This document shows, piece after piece, positions 58,917 to 64,000 of a DNA stretch of 64,000 bases (its first letter is position 1; every line of letters begins with the position of its first letter). The notes beneath the pieces are model-generated. The model ran no database searches, had not been told where the DNA came from, and was given only the letters and a program-made list of their open reading frames with translations. This DNA comes from Roseococcus thiosulfatophilus. GTDB taxonomy: Bacteria; Pseudomonadota; Alphaproteobacteria; Acetobacterales; Acetobacteraceae. Made by a program: the position numbers and the translations under genes. The stretch spans positions 62,001 to 126,000 of the forward strand of contig NZ_JAFFQY010000044.1 in NCBI RefSeq assembly GCF_017311575.1, in the 5' to 3' direction.

Positions 58917-60185
58917 ATGCGGGTTCTCGTGGTGGGCGGTGGCGGACGGGAACACGCGCTGTGCTGGTCCATCGCGGTTTCACCCTTGCTGACGAAGCTG
59001 TGGTGTGCGCCGGGCAACCCGGGCATCGCGGAGGTGGCGGAATGCGTGGGCGTGGGCGCCACGGACATCGAAGCGCTGGTGGGGTTTGCGAAGTCTGAAC
59101 GCGTGGACCTCGTGGTGGTTGGCCCGGAGGCCCCGCTGACCTTGGGCCTCGCCGATGCCTGCGCGGCGGCGGGCATCGCCTGCTTCGGGCCAAGTGCGGC
59201 GGCAGCGCGACTCGAGGGCAGCAAGGCCTTCTTCAAGGAGGTGGCGGTGGCCGCCGGGGCCCCCACCGCGCACTACGCCGTCTTCACCGAGGCCGAGGCC
59301 GCGCGCGCCCATATCCGCAGCCGCGGCGCGCCTATCGTGGTGAAGGCCGATGGGCTGGCCGCCGGCAAGGGCGTGGTGGTCGCCACGACGGAGGCCGAGG
59401 CGCTGGAAGCCGTCACCGACATGATGGAGGCGGGCATCCATGGCGCGGCCGGCGCGCGCGTCGTCATCGAGGAATGCCTGGTGGGCGAGGAGATCAGCTT
59501 CTTCGCACTTTGTGACGGTGTCTCTACAATTCCCTTCGGCGCCGCGCAGGACCACAAGCGCGCCCATGACGGCGACCAGGGCCCCAACACCGGCGGCATG
59601 GGCGCCTATACGCCCCCGCCCGCCTTCACCCCCGCGCTGCAGGAGGAGGTGATGGCCACCTGTATCCGCCCCGTGCTGGCCGAGATGGCGCGGCGCGGCG
59701 CGCCCTTCCGGGGCGTGCTCTTCGCCGGGCTGATGCTGACGGAGGCCGGCCCCAAGCTGCTGGAATTCAACACCCGCTTCGGCGACCCCGAATGCCAGGC
59801 GCTGATGCTGCGCCTGAAGAGCGACCTGCTGCCCGCCCTGCTGGCCGCGACCCAGGGCGAACTCGCCCATTTCGACCTGCGGTGGGAGGCGCTGTCCTCC
59901 ATCGTGGTGGTCATGGCCGCCGAGGGTTATCCGGTGGCACCCGTGACGGGCAGCGAGATCCGCGCCCTGGAGGCGGCGGCGCAGGTGCCGGACGTGACCA
60001 TCTTTCACGCCGGCACGGCGCGGCGCGAGGATGGCGCGCTGGTCGCCGCCGGCGGGCGCGTGCTGGGGGTGGCGGCGGTGGGGGCCAGCCTGCGCGAGGC
60101 GCGCAGCGCGGCCTATGCCGCGGTGGACCGGGTGGACTGGCCAGGCGGCTTCTGCCGGCGGGACATCGGCACGCGGGGGCTTTGA
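58917..60185 (+). CDS. purD: Phosphoribosylamine-glycine ligase
   Basis: PurD makes GAR from phosphoribosylamine and glycine with ATP. The 422-residue ATP-grasp enzyme shows RVLVVGGGGREHALCWSI, VDLVVVGPEAPLTLGLADAC, PIVVKADGLAAGKGVVVA, KRAHDGDQGPNTGGMGAYTP and LLEFNTRFGDPECQALM. The ATG at 58917 lies seven bases after GGAGG; the GTG in front is less likely. It is the only other de novo purine gene in the window, away from the main block. Confidence 0.95.
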   Translation: MRVLVVGGGGREHALCWSIAVSPLLTKLWCAPGNPGIAEVAECVGVGATDIEALVGFAKSERVDLVVVGPEAPLTLGLADACAAAGIACFGPSAAAARLEGSKAFFKEVAVAAGAPTAHYAVFTEAEAARAHIRSRGAPIVVKADGLAAGKGVVVATTEAEALEAVTDMMEAGIHGAAGARVVIEECLVGEEISFFALCDGVSTIPFGAAQDHKRAHDGDQGPNTGGMGAYTPPPAFTPALQEEVMATCIRPVLAEMARRGAPFRGVLFAGLMLTEAGPKLLEFNTRFGDPECQALMLRLKSDLLPALLAATQGELAHFDLRWEALSSIVVVMAAEGYPVAPVTGSEIRALEAAAQVPDVTIFHAGTARREDGALVAAGGRVLGVAAVGASLREARSAAYAAVDRVDWPGGFCRRDIGTRGL

Positions 60186-60262
60186 CGCCGCCTGGCGGCG
60201 CGCGTGCAGCCACCCCGCACCCCTCGCGTTCCTTCCCTGTGGTGGCGGAAGGAGTTCGCGAA

Positions 60263-60472
60263 ATGGTGTCGTTCAAAGGCTATCTGGAAATGTGCAGGTT
60301 CCAGGATTCACCCGAGGCCGATTTCGTCCAGGCGGCCCTGGCCGATGGGCGGATCCATGGCGCGGGCTCCTGGGAGGAACTGCGCGCCTATCTCGAGACG
60401 GAGCGAAACGCCTCGGCGCGCGAGGTGCAGGCCGCGCAGAACATCTGGCGGGACTTCCAACGCTCGCCCTGA
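60263..60472 (+). CDS. Small YozE-like SAM-fold protein
   Basis: The 69-residue protein matches the YozE_SAM_like pattern loosely: MVSFKGYLEMCRFQDSPEADF, GSWEELRAYLETERN and QNIWRDFQRSP. The fold is a small helical bundle of unknown role. AAGGAG lies just upstream of the ATG at 60263. It lies 77 bases after purD and converges with the nitrilase-like gene, leaving three bases between the stops. Confidence 0.6.
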   Translation: MVSFKGYLEMCRFQDSPEADFVQAALADGRIHGAGSWEELRAYLETERNASAREVQAAQNIWRDFQRSP

Positions 60473-60475
60473 GCC

Positions 60476-61261
60476 TCAGACGTCCAGGCCCCAGTAATGG
60501 ACGGTGCCGCCATTGACCTGGGCCGTGGAAATCCCCTCGACCGGGAGGGCGGTGGCCGTGCCGAAGGGGCCCGCCGCGGGGTAGACCGCGACCGCCATGG
60601 CGCTGCCGCCGATATCGCATTGCGCGACATAGCGCGTGGCGACGACCACGGGCGCGCGGATGGACATGCTGTCCGACACCAGGATCTGCACGTGGATGGT
60701 CTTGCCGGCGGTGGCGTTCCAGCTGGCCAGGCGCCCATGCTCGCCGCAGACCTCGAGGCCGAAGCCGATGCCCTCCACCTTGAAGTAGGGGTCGCTGTCC
60801 TTGGTGACGTAGTCGAGCGTGCCGGGGTTCTTGCTCGCGGCGCCGTCGTCGAACTCCTTGTAGGCCTTCAGCAGGAAGCTGCCGTTCCGCAGCACGGGGC
60901 AGACATTGTAGGCGGCGTCATTCGTCCCCTGCGGCTTGTGGTAGAAGATCGAGCCCGCCACCAGCACGAGCGAACCGGCCTTCTTGGAGGTGGATTTCAG
61001 CGCCGAGTAGATCGCGTGCTTGTCGTCGCGCCCCATCGCCAGCGGGCCGTGCTGCGCCACGACCTTGCCGATCTGCCCGTAGCCGGACCAGAAATACTCG
61101 GGCGCCACCAGCATCCGCGCGCCAGGCCTGCCGCTCTGCTTGGTCTTCAGGATCGCGTTCGCCTGTTGGACCGTCATGTCGAACTCGGCGGCACGGTTCG
61201 CGGGGTTTGCCCCGAAGCCGTTCTTGTCCACCTTGAGCATGCCAAGGGCGAGATAGGGCAT
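60476..61261 (-). CDS. Nitrilase-superfamily-like hydrolase of unknown substrate
   Basis: This 261-residue protein is not close to any named family, but it keeps the nitrilase-fold catalytic layout: Glu55 in MLVAPEYFWSGYG, a Lys (132 or 135) in LLKAYKEFDDG and Cys172 in GFGLEVCGEHG, in the family's order and spacing. An intervening VLVAGSIFYHKPQ segment also fits. Nitrilase-fold enzymes cleave nitriles or amides, or transfer acyl groups. No signal peptide is present. The gene stands alone. Confidence 0.6.
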   Translation of the reverse strand: MPYLALGMLKVDKNGFGANPANRAAEFDMTVQQANAILKTKQSGRPGARMLVAPEYFWSGYGQIGKVVAQHGPLAMGRDDKHAIYSALKSTSKKAGSLVLVAGSIFYHKPQGTNDAAYNVCPVLRNGSFLLKAYKEFDDGAASKNPGTLDYVTKDSDPYFKVEGIGFGLEVCGEHGRLASWNATAGKTIHVQILVSDSMSIRAPVVVATRYVAQCDIGGSAMAVAVYPAAGPFGTATALPVEGISTAQVNGGTVHYWGLDV

Positions 61262-61352
61262 GGCGCGTCACTCCCCTGCGGCCCATGAAGCGGCCCGGTT
61301 GCGCGCAACGGTTCCAGATACGGCCCTGAGTTGCAAGGCCATTCCGGCCCGG

Positions 61353-62213
61353 TCAGGCCCCCTGGTCGAGCAGGGGCGCGAGGGTCGCGGCCTCCGCCTC
61401 GGGCAGCAGGCCCTCGCGCAGGAAGAGGTGGATCAGCACCAGGTTCACGTTGAATTTCACGCTGTCCGTCTCGCGCACCGCCTCCAGCAGGCGGGTGGCG
61501 GGCCAGAGCTCGAAGCGCTCCACCTCGTCGTCGTTGGGGGTGGGGGTGAAATCCTCGGGCAGCTCCAGGTCATAGACGTGCAGCACGTCGCGCCGCAGAC
61601 CCTCGGGCAGCGTCAGGATGTAGGAGACGCGGCCGGCGGGGCGGGCGCCCGCCACCAACTCGGGCGGGATGGAGGCTTCCTCGGCGGCTTCCTTCACCAG
61701 CGTCTCGGCCGGCGTGAGGCCCGCGGGCACGCCGCCCCCCACCAGGTTGTCGAGCTGCCCCGGGGCCGCCGCCTTGTCGCGCGCGCGCACCCCCACCCAG
61801 ACATGCAGCCCGTCCGCGCGGCGCACCAGCCCGTTGAGGTGGACGCCATGGCCGATGATGCCGAAGGCCGGGATGGCCCCGCGGTCGAGCGTGCCCAGCA
61901 CCGGCCCCTCGAATCCCGCGCGGATGTCGAAATTCTCGCCGCGGGTGCGGAGATACCCCTGCTTGGCCAGGTCCCGGCAGGCGGCGGCCAGCGCGTCGGA
62001 GCGCGCGCCGGGGCTGCGGAGCCGGCCCGCCATGGCGACCCCGTCCGCGTCGAAATGGAAGCTCTGCGGCAGGAAGGTCAGCGCCTGGGCCAGTTCCTTC
62101 GACACCCAGCCCACCTGGGGCCCGCCGAAGCGGAAGGGCAGGAGGTGCGCGGGGGAGGGCGTGTTGTTGCAGGCCAGGATGTGGCGCATCAGCGTGGAGG
62201 ACATGTCATCCAT
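61353..62213 (-). CDS. Nudix hydrolase, DUF4743 type
   Basis: The 286-residue protein has an N-terminal DUF4743 domain (PFRFGGPQVGWVSKELAQAL, FGIIGHGVHLNGLVRR) and a Nudix domain near residue 140. The Nudix box GGGVPAGLTPAETLVKEAAE keeps the KEAAEE helix but has Thr where the first Glu of the canonical box should be. Relatives in yeast and plants hydrolyse damaged thiamine diphosphates. That activity is inferred here. It ends 91 bases before the nitrilase-like gene start, on the same strand, and is divergent from the ABC exporter gene. Confidence 0.8.
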   Translation of the reverse strand: MDDMSSTLMRHILACNNTPSPAHLLPFRFGGPQVGWVSKELAQALTFLPQSFHFDADGVAMAGRLRSPGARSDALAAACRDLAKQGYLRTRGENFDIRAGFEGPVLGTLDRGAIPAFGIIGHGVHLNGLVRRADGLHVWVGVRARDKAAAPGQLDNLVGGGVPAGLTPAETLVKEAAEEASIPPELVAGARPAGRVSYILTLPEGLRRDVLHVYDLELPEDFTPTPNDDEVERFELWPATRLLEAVRETDSVKFNVNLVLIHLFLREGLLPEAEAATLAPLLDQGA

Positions 62214-62266
62214 CTAACACCGGGCCCGCGCTTTCCAACCTGCGCGTTCCGCGCCATGTGGCTGCG

Positions 62267-64000
62267 ATGCAACCGAAGCCCCCCGGAAACCACCGCAGCG
62301 CCCTGATCTCCATCCTCCCCTATCTCTGGCCGCGCGGCGAGACGGAGATGAAACTGCGGGTGGTGGTCTCGGTGATCTGCCTCATCCTCGCCAAGGCCGC
62401 GAACGTGCTGGTGCCCATCGCCTATGCGCGGGCGGTGGACGCGCTGGCCCCGCGCGAGGGGGTGGGGGCCATGCTGGCCATCCCCATCGCCCTCATCCTG
62501 GGCTACGGGCTGCTGCGGGTGGTGAGCGCGGGTCTGGCCGAGCTTCGCAACGCGGTCTTCGCCAAGGTGCAGGCGCGGGCCGCGCGCTGGGTGGCGCTGC
62601 GCGTCTTCCGCCACCTGCACGCGCTGTCCATGCGCTTCCACATGGACCGGGCGACGGGCGGGCTTTCGCGGGTCATCGAGCGCGGCACGCGCGGCATCGC
62701 CATCGCGCTGAACTTCCTGCTGTTCAACATCATCCCGACCATCGTGGAAATCTTCCTGGTGGCGGGCATCCTGTGGTGGCTGTTCGACGTAAGCTTCGCG
62801 CTGACCGTCGTCATCACCATCACGGCCTACATCGCCTTCACGCTGATCTTCACCAACTGGCGGCTGCGCTTCCGCCGCGCGATGAACGCGATGGACGAGG
62901 AGGCGAACACCAAGGCCATCGACAGCCTGCTGAACTACGAGACGGTGAAGTACTTCAACAACGAACGCCACGAGGCCAACCGCTACGACGAAAGCCTGCA
63001 GCGCTACGAACGCGCCTACACCCGCAGCGAGGTGACGCTGAACGTGCTGAACGCCGGCCAGGCGCTGATCATGTCGGCGGGGCTGACGGTGGTGATGCTG
63101 CTGGCGAGTGGCGGCATCGCGAACGGCACGATGAGCGTGGGCGACTTCGTGATGGTGAACACCTACCTCATCCAGCTCTACCTGCCGCTGAACATCCTGG
63201 GCTTCGCCTATCGCGAGATCCGACAGGGGCTGACGGACATGGAGCAGATGTTTTCCCTGCTCGATGTCCCGCGGGAGGTCGAGGACGCGCCCGGAGCCCC
63301 CGCGCTGAGCGTGCCGGAGGGGCGCGTCGTGTTCGAGGATGTGCGCTTCCACTACCGCCCCGACCGCGAAATCCTGAAGGGCGTCAGCTTCGAGGTGCCG
63401 CCGGGGCGGATGCTGGCCATCGTGGGGCCCACGGGGGCGGGGAAATCCACCATCTCGCGGCTGCTCTTCCGCTTCTATGACGCGACGGGCGGACGCGTGC
63501 TGGTGGATGGGCAGGATGTGCGCGGGGTGACGCAGGACAGCCTGCGCCACGCCATCGGCGTGGTGCCGCAGGACACGGTGCTGTTCAACGACACCATCGC
63601 CTACAACATCGGTTATGGGCGGCCGGGGGTCACGGAGGACGAGATCATCGAGGCCGCCAAGCTCGCCCAGGTGCATGACTTCGTGATGAAGCTGCCCGAG
63701 GGCTACCGGACGCGGGTGGGTGAGCGTGGGCTGAAGCTCTCGGGTGGCGAGAAGCAGCGCGTCGCCATCGCGCGCACCATCCTGAAGAACCCGCGCGTGC
63801 TGATCCTGGACGAGGCGACCAGCGCGCTCGACACCGCGACGGAACAGGACATCCAGGCCGCCCTCCGCCAGGTGGCGACGGGGCGCACCACGCTGGTCAT
63901 CGCGCACCGGCTCTCCACGGTGGTGGAGGCGGATGAGATCATCGTGCTGCAGGAAGGGCGCATCGCCGAACGCGGCACCCATGCGGGGCTGATCGCGGAG
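62267..64000 (+). CDS. ATM1/ABCB7-type ABC exporter (partial, runs off the window)
   Basis: A 578-codon open frame from the ATG at 62267 reaches the last base without a stop. It has six membrane segments in residues 20-300 and an ATPase domain with Walker A (VGPTGAGKSTISR), VPQDTVLFNDTI (Q-loop), the LSGGEKQRVAIART signature, VLILDEATSALD (Walker B) and IAHRLSTVVEAD. The AMNAMDEEANTKAIDSLLNY and ETVKYFNNERHEANRYDESL segments are typical of ATM1/HMT1-type exporters, which move glutathione-linked or sulfur compounds connected with iron-sulfur metabolism. The C-terminal end is missing here. The divergent Nudix gene starts 53 bases away. Confidence 0.9.
   Translation, partial: MQPKPPGNHRSALISILPYLWPRGETEMKLRVVVSVICLILAKAANVLVPIAYARAVDALAPREGVGAMLAIPIALILGYGLLRVVSAGLAELRNAVFAKVQARAARWVALRVFRHLHALSMRFHMDRATGGLSRVIERGTRGIAIALNFLLFNIIPTIVEIFLVAGILWWLFDVSFALTVVITITAYIAFTLIFTNWRLRFRRAMNAMDEEANTKAIDSLLNYETVKYFNNERHEANRYDESLQRYERAYTRSEVTLNVLNAGQALIMSAGLTVVMLLASGGIANGTMSVGDFVMVNTYLIQLYLPLNILGFAYREIRQGLTDMEQMFSLLDVPREVEDAPGAPALSVPEGRVVFEDVRFHYRPDREILKGVSFEVPPGRMLAIVGPTGAGKSTISRLLFRFYDATGGRVLVDGQDVRGVTQDSLRHAIGVVPQDTVLFNDTIAYNIGYGRPGVTEDEIIEAAKLAQVHDFVMKLPEGYRTRVGERGLKLSGGEKQRVAIARTILKNPRVLILDEATSALDTATEQDIQAALRQVATGRTTLVIAHRLSTVVEADEIIVLQEGRIAERGTHAGLIAE

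Overview
The window is 64 kb of very GC-rich, densely coding DNA. It suggests an alphaproteobacterium, most likely of the Acetobacteraceae (Roseomonas-like). The clues are a hopanoid cluster of the HpnA/B/I/J/K/L/M type, DUF1178, DUF808, a monothiol glutaredoxin beside BolA, a PilZ-tailed chemoreceptor and a lysine/alanine-rich histone-H1-like protein. This assignment is an inference from gene content; no rRNA or tRNA gene is visible to confirm it. About 71 protein genes are supported. No CRISPR array, complete insertion sequence, prophage or plasmid function was seen, so the window reads as core chromosome with a few accessory patches.

Layout. 0-16 kb is mixed housekeeping: cysQ, a Sua5-type tRNA t6A gene, citrate synthase, the histone-like protein, a GT4 glycosyltransferase, a chemoreceptor, guanine deaminase, a flavin monooxygenase, a YeiH exporter, map, radC, an amidase, a lipoprotein, a TerC protein and a dienelactone-hydrolase-like enzyme. 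16-27 kb is a purine block (purB, purC, purS, purQ, purL) interrupted by small proline/tyrosine/histidine-rich envelope proteins, a solute-binding protein, two tiny membrane proteins and a transposase-derived gene. It ends in bolA-grxD, and purD lies apart at 59 kb. 27-29 kb holds a lower-GC sulfotransferase and a DUF1796 protein. 29-38 kb holds rpsD, grxC, ubiG, lysC, a nitronate-monooxygenase-like enzyme, rodZ, ispG and hisS.

39-50 kb is the hopanoid region. Squalene-hopene cyclase, HpnB and HpnA are on the minus strand. HpnM (MlaC-like) and MlaA are convergent, and HpnI-HpnJ-small protein-HpnK-HpnL form a plus-strand operon. Together these make the hopene skeleton, tailor the sugar-derived headgroup of bacteriohopanetetrol and probably move lipids in the envelope. 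50-64 kb holds a pteridine-reductase-like SDR with folB, then uvrC-pgsA-lipoprotein-moaD-moaE, an M23 peptidase with xseA, purD, a nitrilase-like protein, a Nudix hydrolase and the start of an ATM1-type ABC exporter that runs off the window.

The most unusual signal is a dispersed family of intergenic hairpin repeats. It occurs at five loci (about 1.8, 10.2, 12.0, 33.0 and 47.6 kb), in one to three copies each. The repeats lie at or within a few bases of a stop codon. They share short outer arms and a GANTC-containing box around an inner GC stem whose sequence changes from locus to locus while its pairing is kept.
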